Positions 21,558-34,775 of a stretch of DNA of 64,000 bases are shown here, piece by piece. Below the pieces are notes generated by a model. The model saw only the letters and a list, made by a program, of their open reading frames with translations. It made no database searches and was not told where the DNA came from. How positions within the stretch are numbered: position 1 is the first letter of the stretch; each line of letters begins with the position of its first letter. Made by a program: the position numbers and the translations under genes. Source of the stretch: Atherinomorus stipes (Eukaryota; Chordata; Actinopteri; Atheriniformes; Atherinidae); contig JALJCO010007057.1 of NCBI GenBank assembly GCA_023101725.1, positions 1-64,000 of the forward strand, given 5' to 3'.

Positions 21558-24554
21558 GATGTGACAGCATTCTATATGCAAGGATGTGGTGCTGTAACAG
21601 CTGTTGTTATTCCCAGGATCAGACACTGCCTGCATGCAAAATCAGAGTTGTCACTTGTTTAATTATCAGTAAACAGAAAACAGATGTCGCGACAACAAAA
21701 AGAGAAAATGCTCTTTTTGTTTCATTCTGTTGGCAAAGTAAAACCTGGATGGTACATGCAGACAGCACTATTCTTTAAGGAAGAATAACATAGTCACTCT
21801 AAGAAAATTAATGAAAAAATAAAACCCACACATTTTATGGGATAAAAATAAATATAGGACACGTAAGCGTGGCATGTTTATCCTTGGGAATATGTTTCTT
21901 ATCTCTCTCTGGCTGTGTATGATAGCTCTGTGCCGCTTCGTGTTCAGACTGAGAGGAACCAGATAAACCAGCTGCTGTGCAAAGCACAACTGCTGCGAGT
22001 TAACTAAGGAGATCCCAAGACCCCCGCTGAAGACATGAAGCAGGAGGAAATCATTTGATATGAACTGATGTTAAGATGCAGGGTGATGGTCTTTAACAGA
22101 AATGTTCCCGTGACTGTCCCATGACATTTTGATTGTGTTTATTGATTTGAAAACTAAACTATCTAGTAATCTTTTAACTGTAAACCTTGACTATCAGATT
22201 CCAGTTGATTGTTTTAGGTTCAAAATAGATATAGTTTTAATAGAGAAAGTCAGCAAATAAATATGAATGGTGAAAAATAACAGAATTTAGAAAGTACTTT
22301 CAATTAAATTTTGCATTTGATACAGAGTTTCACTGTATGGTGAAACTGATATAGTGCTCTCTATAATAAGAATTAAACAGATCTTGAACTGACGATACTG
22401 TATCTAAAAACTGCCTGCATGCCAGCACCCATTTAAAATCCAGTCACGACCCATCAAAAGGCAGCAATTACAGGCCAAGTTCAAAGTGACCCTTTGAAAC
22501 CCCCTTGAGGAGTCTGTGTCCTTACAACGTCTTTAGTTATTAAGTCAACATCATAAAATTTTCATCCCTGGAGCAGCTTTTCTTCTTTACACCAGTTTCC
22601 CTAAATATTTTGTTAAAAAAGCTGCAGCGGTTTGTTATTGTCTGGGACAGCACTGAAACACTTCAACTCTTATTTAATAAGTCAGAAATGCATGGTTTCT
22701 GATTTAAAGGTAAAACAGAAATTATTTCATTTTCGGCACAAATATCCTTCCACATCCACTGCTACACCACAGCTTAGCAGTGTTATTTCACTGCTAAACT
22801 GATGACAGATTTATCTCCCAGTAAAATCAGACAAAACCTGAAACCTCCCTAGTCTTACAAACTATGGGAACATCAACTGGGCTTTAAGAAAAAAGGTAGG
22901 TCAATATTACAAAAATGGATCCAAATCGTTTGTCCTGACAGTCAGCAGTTATATATCCAGTCTTCTCTTGGTCCTTTATCAGATCAGATTAAACCAAATC
23001 TGAGGAATCTCAGCAAGGTCTTAAACATTTATTCAACTTTTTGGAAACACACCATCTATGCGATGATAACTCAGAAACCTGGAACATATCTCTTCATTGT
23101 TGGGCGACTGTAATAGCTGTTTAATCTCTGTATCATAAATCAATTACTGTCATTTACTCAAAGCAGGTAACAAGGAAAAAAGAAGCTTCCAGCCAAAAAA
23201 AGGCACTTTGTAAAAGTACATTTAAAACATGATCTGTTTATTTGTAACTTTTCTTACTCCCACAGTAATGAAATGTTTAAAAATGAGCCTTTTTTTGTTT
23301 ATCTTTTTGTTTTTTCTTTGATTCCATTTAGAAAACAAAGCGCTGGAGCCTTTCATCTTTATCATGTTATCTGCTCATAACTGGCAATCTAATAATCATC
23401 AGTTATTTTACTCCATCATCCTCATTTTCCAGCGTATTGGCCGAGAATGGAGAGAAAATATCTCTGAACATACTGCCACACTACCTGATTGCCGTCCTGC
23501 AGGTTAGTAAATTACCTTATTCTCAGTATTATAAAGCTGCCTGCCAGTCTGTTCACCATTCTTGTTTTTCTCCTCACATATTTGCCATGAGTCTTTTTTC
23601 TTCTTCTTCTTTTTGTTTTTTCTTTAGCTAGTTGGAACTTCTGAATCTAAATTCCAAATCAAACAAGGAAAAAGGGTTTGGACATAATCTCTGTATTTAG
23701 TTAAAGTGGCAGAATACAAAATTTTGAAAACTGAGAAATAGATTTTGACAAAAATATGTTAGTTTAAAATGTAATACCTGCCACAACCCCCCCCCCCCAC
23801 ACACCAAATAATGACTGTAAAGCAAATAGAAAAGCAAAACGCAAAAAAATGCTATTTATTTATTTACTTATTGATACAATTATTCATTCATCGAATATTT
23901 TATGTTTTTGTCATGTCAATTTCTATTTCAGCAATGTTCTACCAAGTTGGTGAGGCGAAGCTTCTACCCCTTTGTGCTACTATTTCTTCTAAAAACACAT
24001 TTTTGCATTTAGAAAACTAAGAAATGAAGCAATTCCAGTGTTTCTTATTCTTTATGCAAACACATCATAAGGTGTGAGTGTGAGTTTGTCATTGCTTCAA
24101 AATTTTCCACAAATTCTCTGGAACAAATAAGGACTGCAGGAAATCCAGGATCAGTACCCTGTTCTTTAACTATCACTACTTTGTTACGTGTGCAGAGGTA
24201 GGATTCACATTATCCTGCTGAGGGGAAAAATACATGAACTTCAATAGAATCTAGATTTAAAATCTCAATGTCCCGTTCTGCATTCATGCTGCCATCACAG
24301 TGGCGTAAATGACTTTTGCCAAGGGCACAAATGCCATCACAGCTTTGGCTGACTCATTTCTGTGTTCCACAGTGCACTCTTATTTCTTCTAAATAAAAAT
24401 GAAAATAAAGAAAAAGGGGAAAAAAACTAATTGCTTTTGATTTACACAATAATTTTTCTTATACACTCCTTTTGTCCCAAATCAGTATTAAACCACATAA
24501 TTAAAACATACTGTATGTTTGTATATATAGGCTGATTTTATATATAAAATGTAT
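21558..24554. other. Non-coding stretch, no gene recognised
   Basis: About 3 kb of AT-rich sequence. Visible items are a C run at 23787-23796 and pyrimidine-rich TTCTTCTTCTTCT near 23600. No exon, RNA gene or named repeat could be supported. Confidence 0.5.
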
Positions 24555-24960
24555 ACAATTAGGCCCAGAAATGTTTGGACAGTAAAACCATTTTCATGGC
24601 TTGGGTTCTGGATGTCGTCACATTGAATTTAAAATCAAACAACTGAGCTGTAATTGAAGTGCAAACTTTCCGGTTTAATTCAAGTAACTGAAAAAACAAT
24701 CCTATGAAGCATTTGGGAACTGCAACATTTCTATGTGAAATCTCCTCATTTCAGATGCTCAAAAGTAATTGGACAATTAACATTCCTGTAAATAAAATAT
24801 TTATGTTTTAACAATTTTTTGAAAATCCTTTGTAGGCAATGGCTGCCTGAAATCTGGAAGCCATTAACATAAAACACTGTTTTTTTCTCTTTTGTGGTTC
24901 TTTTCCTCACCTTTAATGCAGATGTCTTCAGTTGTTGCCAGTTTGTGGGTCCTACAGCCT
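24555..24960. mobile_element. Tc1-like transposon fragment
   Basis: GGCCCAGAAATGTTTGGACA at the left and TCAAAAGTAATTGGACAATT in the middle are the terminal and subterminal text of a fish Tc1-like family related to the relic at 15575. The following GGCAATGGCTGCCTGAAATC resembles the antisense transposase start of the same family. Truncated, no intact frame. Confidence 0.55.
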
Positions 24961-25750
24961 TAAGTTTAGTCTTACACTTACCCAGCCATACAGGTGCAAT
25001 TTGCTGTTAAAATGGTAATGTTTTCCCGATTGACAATCACATTTATTGTTGCACGTGTCATTCTTCTAACTTTGACCTGACTCACAAAACATCCAACGGC
25101 AGCACACAAAGATCCGAACGTAGATTGATATATTTTGTAATTACAGTGTGAGCATTCCTCACATAATTGTAAGCATCTATTTCTATGCTTTGAGCTTTTC
25201 TTCACTGTACACATGGGGGCCTTGATTAGATGTCCAGCCACTTCACTGTCTGCAGTGCAGAAGATCTTCATGCCTCTCCTGTCTGGATCAACCAGCCTGC
25301 TTCCATCTGCTAGTGTTAATTTACTAGAATTGCTGTCACGGTTCATAGAGTGAGTTTCTGGATATTTTCTGACAGTTCCATGACTGAAAAACTTGTCTGA
25401 AAACTCTATTTACAAATACGCCACCGAGAATTACTAGCTGCCGCTTGTTAACATAGTGTCTAGAGCTGCTTTTGCGTTTGTAAACTTTGAAACTGTCTAT
25501 TGGATGACCATGCCTTGGGAGCGTAGCAAGAGTGCTGAACTTTTTCCATTTGTAGACAGTTTCTTACCATGAACACATTAACATTAGAAATACTTCCGTA
25601 TCCCTCTCTAGCTTCCCACAAATCAACAATGACCATACTCTCTGGACTATTGAGCGCACCTTTACACAAGCTGCACCCACAAGAGAATGAGATTTGTACA
25701 CATACAGGTCGCACTTCTCCATAAGCTGCAGGTTTCCGTGAGATGGTACC
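24950..25750 (-). pseudogene. Possible SWIM-zinc-finger transposon-derived relic
   Basis: Two minus-strand open frames (25564-25752 and 24978-25346) are separated by stops. The second ends NRENITILTANCTCMAG, which resembles the start of SWIM zinc fingers (CxC...CxH, usually CTCMAGxxxxCSH) found in fish transposon-derived proteins. The histidine half is not in frame. A second cysteine-rich patch (CLQLCEECSHC) lies upstream. This is a weak reading from memory of the family; it may be chance. Confidence 0.25.
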
Positions 25751-28229
25751 ATGAGATATTTACAAAAAAATATTTTTTCTTCTAATTAGTCAATCAGTAA
25801 CAGCCCATGTACTGTAAATGTTTTTGTAACATGGGTAGTTAAAAAATAAATGAAAAAAAAATCTTTATGCTGCCATCTCATAACTTTCCTTCTGCACATC
25901 CAATCTTTGAAATTACAACTGTAGGGTTTAGCTCATATCCAACACAAGAAGTCGCGAGTGTTGGTGTGTGGCTCCGGGTTTCCCCATGAAGCTGAGTCTT
26001 ATCCGGTTTTATCTTTTTCTCCCTGAAGAAGCATCAAATACAGGTCCCTCATACAGCAGCAGTTCTAACACCGTTTTTGGGCTGTGGATGATGAATATTT
26101 GATGTGTCGGGCTCGAGCACGATGAGTGACTCCATAAACAAAAAGGATCAGGTTCTTTTTATTTTTCCCCCTGATTTTCTTCATAAAGCTCATTTGCTCA
26201 TAACAATCCATCGATAAGTCGCATTGTTGTTCAAGACCCAGTGTTCAAAGCAAGTGAAAAAATTAGCAGCTTGTTGCCCGGTATTTACGGTATTGATCAG
26301 ACGTCTTTTGAGAGCTCTTTTGTGTGAGACAAGGCTCAAATCAGGCAATGTTTCTTGAGAGCAGCAGACTCAAAATTGATGTGTTTTTAGGGCAGGACAG
26401 CTTATACTAACACCTCCAATCTCATCTCCAGGTTGGACTCCGGGCTGTCCAACTCCTGGCCCCAATTACCTCTGAGAGAAGTCACTTGCTAATGGGTTCA
26501 CATGTTTTTTCTACCCTGCACTGCAGTTAAATAAAAACATTAAAACATATACATTTCTGGTCGTCATTAGTTAAAGAATATGTTTGTCTGTTACTGTGAC
26601 TTGGATGAAAATCAGAACACATTTCATGCCCATTTTTTGCAGAAATCCAAGTAATCCCAATGCTTTTTTTTTCCTTACAATTGTAGATCTGCTTAATCAC
26701 GATTTGTGAGAATGAAAATTTGAAAATGGAAATAAGGTGACATTTTAATGAAAACCCAATTAGGAGGGGAGTGTGAGGATTTGTGTTTGAATAGTTTCTG
26801 CTTTAGTGGTTATTAAAGGCTTAAATAGGCTCAAACTTAGCAAGTGCTCTGCATTTTAAAACAAAATCCTGCTTTAAGTTTTAGAGTGTAATACAGTTCT
26901 CAATTCAAATCTGTCACAGATTTCACCTTTTCAGTTTCGAACGAGTATCCGCATGATGACATTAAAAAAACGTGCCCCTGACTACACAGATGGGATTTCA
27001 TCTTTTTGCACCTGTTGACTTTAATCTTGAACCTGAGACTTTCTGGTGAATGTCACTCCAGGCTTACCTGAAAAATTTCTGCACTATTTTTAGGACCCTC
27101 ACTGAACAACACCATAATCCAACTTTCCTTGTAAATCAGCATGGATTTCAGATTCAAAGAGATGCTGCTTGACAATGACTTGTTTCCCCACGGGGACTAT
27201 AAAAGCAAGCAGAATTCTCGAGTTTTTCGCTGCATGCTTTCTGTACTTGTGCGTTATGCAGGATGCAACACTGAAAAGACCCTCAAATGACTTGAACATG
27301 CTAGTGATGATGAGCCAACTCAAGAGATGAGAGATTTACTGTGCAATATCAGTGAGATTAAAGAACATATCTTTGAATCTCTTTGGAATCTGGGTTACCA
27401 CTCTGATATGAGCCCCACAGCAGTGTATTTGTATTATCTTAACCATCATGCTCTTGCTAGGGGCTGGAGAAACACGAGTTTGCTTGATGAAAATGTAACA
27501 AGACTATTTCTTTTCCCTCAAATCACAGTTCAGACAATGCACATGGTGGACAAAGAGGCCCCAAAGCAAAAAATGTGGGCCCAAGAGAACCGTAAAATGA
27601 AAGGGAGGCTATTATACCAAAACAGGAAAGTGGGAAGAGGTCCTGCCCCATGAGCTCTTCAATAGTCAGAAAGGTAAGTCCAATCTATCGTTATGGAAGA
27701 GTAAAATGAATTCAGTGATGGGTTTGTGATTGTATGCGTGTGACTGTGCAAGTGAATTTGACCAGAATAAAAGGTGCCACTCAAAGATAACTAAACAGAG
27801 ATGAGGTTGAAATCCCACACACAAGTAGTGTAGCGCTGGGAATTGGAAACAGCTCCAACAATGAGCAAGATGCAGGTTTTCATAATTGAATTATTTTGAG
27901 TGAGTGAATTCTGGCCTGGTGGGGTTGTGAGATGACAGTGATTATTTTTCTCAGAGTGCACTTTCAAAGTAACAGGTGTCCCAAATACCCAAAAGAAAGG
28001 GATTCACATGCAAGAAGGCATTTTGAATAATATTACATTTTCGATTTCAATTATAATCATTTATCATTATTTGAAATAATGAGACAGAAACAAAAAAGGA
28101 AAAGAAAGGGCTCAGGCAATGGAAATCAACATAAGCAAAACAGTATGTGTCAAACCTGTATTTGACTATAACAGTGCCTGTGGTCCTGCTTTCCTACAGT
28201 GAACAGAATAAGAGCCCAGCATAACTGCA
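25751..28229. other. Non-coding stretch, no gene recognised
   Basis: AT-rich sequence. A 108-codon open frame at 27327-27653 has no family motif and no obvious splice or promoter context. No named repeat identified. Confidence 0.5.
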
Positions 28230-28234
28230 AATTG

Positions 28235-28450
28235 TCCCAGTCAGTCATTTTCTGTACCGCTTATCCAGTTCAGGGTTGCAGGGGTTGCTGGAGCCTATCC
28301 CAGCTGTTACCAGGCGAGAGGCAGGGTACACCCTGGACAGGTCACCAGTCTGTCACAGGGCCAACACAGAGAGAAAGACAACCATTAACACTTACATTCA
28401 TTCCTAGGGGCAGTTTAGAGTGATCAATTAACCTAACATGCCTAACCAAA
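28235..28450. repeat. Abundant fish interspersed repeat fragment
   Basis: The text TTTCTGTACCGCTTATCCAG, then GGAGCCTATCCCAGCTG, ACACCCTGGACAGGTCACCA and AGAGTGATCAATTAACCTAA is a very common interspersed repeat in fish and other vertebrates. I recognise the wording but cannot assign it with confidence to a family. Confidence 0.6.
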
Positions 28451-28530
28451 TTGTCCCATCAGGTACAAAAAAAATTCTATGTCCAGAATCTTTATTTTTC
28501 AGAAAAAGTTGGAACTACACACATATCTGT

Positions 28531-29485
28531 CACTTTATTAGGTATACCTTATGAGTAATGGGTTCAATCAGAACTGCCTCGATTCTTTGTGGCATAGCCT
28601 CAACAAGGTGTTGGAAACATTCCTCAGAAATTTTGGTCCATATCGACATGATAACATAACACATTTCGTTTGGCAGCTACACATCTATGATGAGAATCTC
28701 CCGTTCCACCACATCCCAATTGGTGTATTATCCTGCTGTAAGTAGCCATCAGAAAACGGTTACACTGTGGTCACAGAAGCATAGACATGGTCAGCATCAA
28801 CACTCAGGTAAGCTGTTGCATTTAAACAATGCTCAGTAAAGAGGCCTAAAATGTACAGAGGAAATTTCCCCCACACACCACCACTATCCTGATCCATCAA
28901 TACAAACCAGGATGGATCCATGCTGTCATGTGTTTGACCAAATTATGACCCTACCATCTGAATCTTACAGCTGAAATGGAGACTCATCAGACCACACATT
29001 TTTTCACCCATCTGTTGTCCCATTTTTAGTAAATCTTTGTGAATTATAACCTCAGTTTCCTGTTTTTAGCTGACAGACATAGCATCTGGTGTTGTCTTCT
29101 GATGCTGTAACCACCTGCTTCAAGGTCTGACATGCTGTGTGTTTAGAAAGCGAATGGTTGTTTTAGTCACTGTTGCATTTCGAACATTTCAAGCCAGTCC
29201 ACCCATTTTCCTCTGACGACATTTTTTTCACAGACGACTGACACTCAGCAGACATTATCCATTTTTCAGACCATTCTCTGAAAACCCTAGAGATGATTTT
29301 GTATGAAATCCCAGTAGATCAGCAGTGTCTGAAATAGACCAGCCAGTACGGCACCAACAACCATGTAATGTTCCAGGTCATTTAAATCTCCTTTCTTCCC
29401 CATTCCCTAGATGTATTGAGTTACTGCTGTGTGCATAGCTGACTATTTGTGTTGACAAGTCATTAAATAAGTGTATCTCAAAGTG
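28531..29485 (-). mobile_element. Degenerate DNA transposon with CACTTTATTAGG ends
   Basis: The left end CACTTTATTAGGTATACCTT and the right end GTGTATCTCAAAGTG are inverse to each other. Between them the text runs parallel to a widespread fish DNA transposon (Tc1/mariner-like by my recollection), for example TTCTTTGTGGCATAGCCTCA and TCTCCCGTTCCACCACATCC. The antisense transposase frame is destroyed by stops. At ~955 bp it is shorter than a full copy. Confidence 0.6.
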
Positions 29486-30735
29486 CTGCTGAGTGTATAA
29501 TTGTTGAGTACTGCCTTGTCAATTACATTGACATTGTGCAAACACTTGATAGTTTCCATTTGTTATTTATTTGAAAAATTCATATGAAAAAGTCAACTCT
29601 GTCTATGTCTGTGCTTGGGAACCACTAATGAGTCAATTATATATGGCAGAGATGCAAGTATTGTTAAGCTATCATTAGTCCTACGAGAAAGGTCATCACC
29701 AAGGGTGTCATGCAACCTTTTACTAGTACTTCCTCTCCCATGGAGAATTTAGATGAATATTGATCAAACAGCTTAACACGAATGGTAGTTATAGCATGTG
29801 CATGCTGATAAGTCTATTATCTTGTGGGTTAAAAACGCATTAACTCCTATGGTTGCGGTACCCTTCCATGCATTTCTCCTAGAGAGAGAAAGATGGATAA
29901 AACAGATACTTTGAAACTCTGATATGACTGAATTCTCAAGTGCAAGAAAATCACACAATTCTTTTGCAGTGAAAGCACAGAGCAAAATAAAAGATAACAC
30001 TTCAGCTAAAAAAACAAAAGCTCAAGGCCTCTCTGCTTCCTCGGCTCTCCTGCAAGTCCTCCACGGTCTTCCATGTCCTGAACTACATCAACACACATTT
30101 CTTTATTGATCTTTTGTTGTTATAGTGTATAAGTTCTTCTATTTTCCCACAGGTGCTGACTTAAACATGACATAAACATTGTTGTTAGTTTTGAACCAAG
30201 TCAGAATGTTCTTTTAGGGCTTGCTCCAACATTTTCAGGGATATTGCATCCATCATTTGATTCTTTTTTAATCTTGCTCATCCTAATACATGCCTGCAAT
30301 GCTTAAAGAATAGAAAGAAACTGTACAATGGAACCGAAGAGTGTGGAAGCTGTTGTTCCACGATGGCAGAATAAGCTTTCAGAGCAGGAACATCCCTCTC
30401 CATATTTATAATTCTCTTCGGGAATTATCTCTTTTGAGACAACCACGTCTAACTCACCTTACCTGCACTTATTTTGCACTTCTATGCCCTCCCTACTTGC
30501 ACTCTCACATTTAAATAGATTTAGCTTTGAATGCTCATATCAAGGTTTCTCATTGTACTAATCTTTGAATGTCTTTTCTCTTTTAAAAGGTCCACAATGT
30601 GAAAATTATGTGGTCATTTGGGGTCATGGCGGAGTGAAGACGTGAACCCCTTTAGCTCCTCGCCTATTTTGACTCTGGACATTCACTAGTCTCATCAGTG
30701 CACAAAAGATCATATCCCCAAAATATAATATGTGA
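29486..30735. other. Non-coding stretch, nothing recognised
   Basis: AT-rich, no recognisable gene or repeat family. Confidence 0.5.
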
Positions 30736-30863
<128 letters not shown>

Positions 30864-31260
30864 TTTATTTATATAGCACTTTTCATACAAATAAAATGCA
30901 ACTCAAAGTGCTTAACAAAAAGAAAGACGATAAAAAACATGAAACCCTCGTCCCTCCCACCCCACCCAGCACCCAGCAAAAAGTCTAATACAGTAACAGG
31001 TACAGTAAAATCGCAAAGCGCTGAGGATCCAGGTGAGGAAAAACCACCTATAGGGGGCCATCCACGCTGAGAGGCGTCACAGTCCAAAGCCACAGGGAGC
31101 GCTGCCTGAGAGACCACCTGAACCAAACTGACCAGGGCAAACCCCACACATGGTGTGGAGTCCCAAGTCTTCCAGGCCCAAGGGATCCCCAAGATAGCAC
31201 CCCAAGCAGACCGGACACAACTCCAAACGCGGAGGGCCCCCATCAGGAAACACTGGAGCT
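30864..31260 (-). mobile_element. LINE/SINE 3' end, minus strand
   Basis: Reading the minus strand: a GC-rich body, then TTAAGCACTTTGAGTTGCAT and GAAAAGTGCTATATAAATAA leading into the ATTG tail. The open frame at 30869-31243 (tryptophan- and glycine-rich) has no recognised motif. The 5' limit is uncertain. Confidence 0.5.
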
Positions 31261-31327
31261 AAAAGCTAAATGCTTAAAAGACAGTTGTAAATAACTAAAA
31301 AAAAATATATAAAAACCTGGTATTTAA

Positions 31328-32082
31328 AGGAGAACTCAGTAACTTTTTAACCTCAATAAATGCTTTTCGGAATCCCTGTGGGGCTAAACAAAGTGTTTAC
31401 GGAGCGATTCAATGTCCCCCCCCCCCCCCTCCCGCCGGGGCCTCTGGCCTGCGAGCAGCTCTAAGCAACTTTGCCTGCGCCGACCCGAGCAGAACTTGCG
31501 ACAACAGAAACCGCTGTACGGTACTCAGGTCCCCTATCTACCGAGCTGCTTCCAGCGCTGATTTGAACCAGACTACCAGCGCTAATTTGAAGAAAACATT
31601 TCTTTAGCTTCACACCACCTAAACACGGCTCCTGGCTCTCATAACCAACCCTTTGCTGGACCAGAGTGATTCACGTAGCTGCGCTGCCTGGGCGCCGGGT
31701 GAAGCATCACTGCTTCAGGCTCAATAATCACTTGTCACGTCCGCAAAAAGTAAATAAAAGTTTGTATTCTTACCTGCTACCCGACAACAACAGAGAAAAA
31801 TATAATCCACGGCATATTTACCCGCAAATCGCGGGTTAAACGTCCCGTTTCAGAAGAGACAGGACTTTGCTTTGAGCAGAGGGAGATGCTGTGCTGCTAC
31901 CAACGCAGCAAAGTAGCATCAACAAGCTAGAAAATGCTTAGAGAGATATCCAGGGATCAAAATAGAGGAAAGACAGGTAGAGAAGCCGTCTGTGTGCTGT
32001 GGGGGTGTAGGGGGGGTTGAACTTTAAGACAGTGAAAGGACGCCACTAGGGGGAGCCCCGAGCTGAAGTTACTGAGTTCTGC
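31328..32082. mobile_element. TTAA-flanked MITE (AGGAGAACTCAG ends)
   Basis: The ends AGGAGAACTCAGTAACTT and AAGTTACTGAGTTCTGC are inverse, with TTAA at 31324-31327 and 32083-32086. The 755-bp body contains a C run at 31413-31426 and a GC-rich core, no protein. Same general design as the other TTAA MITEs here but a different sequence family. Confidence 0.75.
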
Positions 32083-32319
32083 TTAAACAATAAGACATAA
32101 GAATTAAATAATTTAAAAAAATGTACAAAGACAGTAATCAATAAAATGGTTTAAATTTATGATGCAACTAAACATTTATTTATATAAAATAACTTTATCA
32201 TGCAGCCTCACAGAGATAGAGAGGGAGTGTGTACAAAGTGGATGAGACAGGTTCATGTTTCTATTGTGACAGGAAGCACAAGATGGAAACAAGTGGTTGT
32301 CTATCAGTTCAATAGCAAT

Positions 32320-32530
32320 GGGCTATATGCACAACTCCGCTACTTCCTGAACTTAGTAGTGCTCCTTTGCTTCCTGTCTTTCATTACTGGACAAACCGAT
32401 TAATCCAGGTGTGTCTGGCCAGTTACAGAGGTCAAGCACACCTGGATTAATCAGTGTGTCCAATAATGAACGACAGGAAACAAAGGAGCACTACTAAGTT
32501 CAGGAAGTAGTGGAGTTGTGCATATAGCCC
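32320..32530. mobile_element. 211-bp near-perfect palindrome (foldback MITE)
   Basis: Two ~101-bp arms starting GGGCTATATGCACAACTCC and ending GGAGTTGTGCATATAGCCC, separated by about 9 bp (AGTTACAGA). The arms differ at only a handful of positions. The transcript or single strand would form a long hairpin. Likely a small MITE; no target duplication of more than 2-3 bp is evident. Confidence 0.85.
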
Positions 32531-32536
32531 ATTCTA

Positions 32537-32660
32537 CTACTACTGATAATGATGATAATAATAAACTGTATTTATATAGCACTTTCGATTTGTAAGACAG
32601 ATCTTAAAGTGCTACACACTAAAAATAAAAAGCCAAGTATTAAATGATAAAAACAGTTTC
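32537..32660 (-). repeat. Retroelement 3' tail, antisense
   Basis: TACTACTACTGATAATGATG followed by AATAATAAACTGTATTTATA and TAGCACTTTCGAT is the reverse of a SINE/LINE end with an (ATT)-rich tail. Only the 3' end is recognisable. Confidence 0.5.
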
Positions 32661-33018
32661 TGTAAAACCACTGTTTAAAAAAACCACACACACACAAAAT
32701 CTCGACATAACTGCTACTGGTCAAAAATAAGAGCAGCAACCTCCATCTGCTGCATTGTTTCTGGAGCAGGAATCACTGGTTGGACATCATGTCCTCTTGT
32801 CACCCTGTGAAGAGAATACAAAGCCACTGAAGTTCTCCAAGACCCGATGCAACTTCCATGGACGTACTGTAAGACTCGTGAACCCAGGAATTATGATGTA
32901 ACATCTACAGGTTTAACCATCCAAGAAGACAAAAGACGAGCTGGACCGTGGACACGTTTGGTTGAGGAGAGGGTTTACCCAGGATTGTCTGGAAAACTAG
33001 TTCCATTTGGAGGACTAT

Positions 33019-33058
33019 ACTGTATATATATATATCTATATATATATATATATATATA

Positions 33059-33105
<47 letters not shown>

Positions 33106-33118
33106 ATGTTTGTGTGTG
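33019..33118. repeat. (TA)n-(TG)n compound microsatellite
   Basis: TATA units with two TCTA interruptions run from 33019 to about 33073, then TG units continue to 33118. Simple-sequence DNA; open frames across it are meaningless. Confidence 0.95.
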
Positions 33119-33549
33119 AGCTTTATATCAGTCGTAATAAGGAAAAGATGGTTGATATTCTATTTGATATAGTTTACCAGGAATTGAGATTATGTGCACT
33201 AATACAGTCATCACCAAAAACACATAAGCAAATACAATTTGTATATGGAACCCCCCCCCCCCCACCAAAAAAACAACAAAAAAAACTTGCCTATAACTGC
33301 AAGAAATTTGTAATAACTACGTTTTTTCTGGCGGTGCTTAGCGACTGAAGCCAAGCTGAACCAAAGCTAAACTATAACTAGCTGGTAAATCACACAATAA
33401 ATGGAAACTGGCCACATAAAGTAACACTGTTCACCATATTTGTAACAGAAGATTCAGCTAATGCCTCACAATGCCATGAAATGTTGTAATCTCAGACACT
33501 TAATTAACGTCGGTCAATATTGGAACTTTCGACTTTTTGAACTATTTAA

Positions 33550-34007
33550 AGACACACAACGGAACTTTTAGCAGTTTTCTCAGTGACGCGCCCCCTATCA
33601 GCGACTAAACTAGCAACCCTCTTGTATCATACCTGCAGCCTGATTCACTCCAGCCAGTAAAAGACCGTCTTATCTTGACTCTTGTTCTGTCCCTTTCTCT
33701 CTTCCTTTTCCTCTCTTCCTCCTGTAATGTTTCCTTACCGAATCCGACATGAACGGCGTTCAAAACACGCGCGAGGTTGATCCCTGGTTTACATCCGGTT
33801 GCTAGTGAGTGACGCGGTGCTGCAGCCAATAGTCGGCTGCAACATCACAGTCGCGTCCCGGATGGGAATCTTACATAGTGCTGTTTCTGAGCCCCGGGAT
33901 GCCTCTGGGCAGTGACGGCTCGAAAATGTGCAAAATGAATGTTGGTGTGCCATCAAAACGAGTCAGAAACGCAGATTTTTAAGGTCTAAAAGTTACGTTG
34001 TGTGTCT
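33550..34007. mobile_element. TTAA-flanked MITE (AGACACACAACGGAAC ends)
   Basis: The ends AGACACACAACGGAACTTTT and AAAAGTTACGTTGTGTGTCT are inverse, with TTAA at 33546-33549 and 34008-34011. The same family recurs at 53316-53567 in a shorter form. They share AGTTTTCTCAGTGACG near the left end and GGTGTGCCATCAA near the right end. The body is 458 bp with no protein recognised. Confidence 0.8.
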
Positions 34008-34011
34008 TTAA

Positions 34012-34573
34012 AGCTCCATGAACCACGTGACTTCCGCATTCCATTCTTTCTATAGAAGTCTGTGGAAGTGTCACCGCTCTCAATGAATCACTGCTCTACA
34101 GTAAACATCAGACAAGAGTGCATCAGTTCCGGCACATAGTATTACTTATGCCAATCAGTCACTGATCAATCAGTCTTGCCTATTGGCTGTTGACAATTGC
34201 CCGTCAATCACTCCTACTACGGCAATAAGAGTGATTGATGAGCAATAGACAAATAAAACATGCAATGAGAGCAGAAATGATTAATGGATGTCTTTTAAGT
34301 CCCATTACTTTCACAGCTGATGTATAATAATATTTATATATTTAAAGCTTTTAGATAATCCTACCGTATGGGGCAGTGAACCCAATTTCATTGAATATTG
34401 TAATAATTATTCAAAGAAACATCTTATACATCGCCTTTAATGTTGGAGTTCAAACACAAGCATGTTAGGCTGTTTTTATTTTTTATTTTAAACTTGATAA
34501 GACCATGCAGGGTTGTTGGTATAATTTGTTTGCTGATGATCATATAAAGGTGCAAACAGCCTTTAGCTCAGTG
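34012..34573. other. Non-coding stretch, nothing recognised
   Basis: AT-rich sequence between two MITEs, with no recognisable gene. Confidence 0.45.
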
Positions 34574-34775
34574 AGCTCAAACTCTGGTCCTCCAGGGCCA
34601 CTGTCCTGCAGGTTGAACTTATTTTTCTGCTTCAAAACAGCTGAATTAAATCAATGGGTCATTTTGCAAAACGTAGCAATCTGTTGGATCTATTTAATCT
34701 TAACCAGGTTTGTTGCAGCAGGGAAATGTCTAAAACCTGCAGGACAGTGAACCTCGAAGACTGAAGTTTGAGATC
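34574..34775. mobile_element. Small hAT-like MITE
   Basis: The left CCAGGGCCACTGTCCTGCAG and right CCTGCAGGACAGTGAACCTC are inverse around about 200 bp. This wording is a very common fish MITE (ends of the type 'TGGTCCTCGAGGGCC'). Degenerate ends prevent a target-duplication call. Confidence 0.6.

Noticed and set aside
27327..27653. 108-codon open frame
   Set aside because: No family similarity recognised; the region is otherwise AT-rich non-coding DNA.
30869..31243. 124-codon frame rich in W and G
   Set aside because: Lies in the 3' portion of a retroelement and has no recognised motif.
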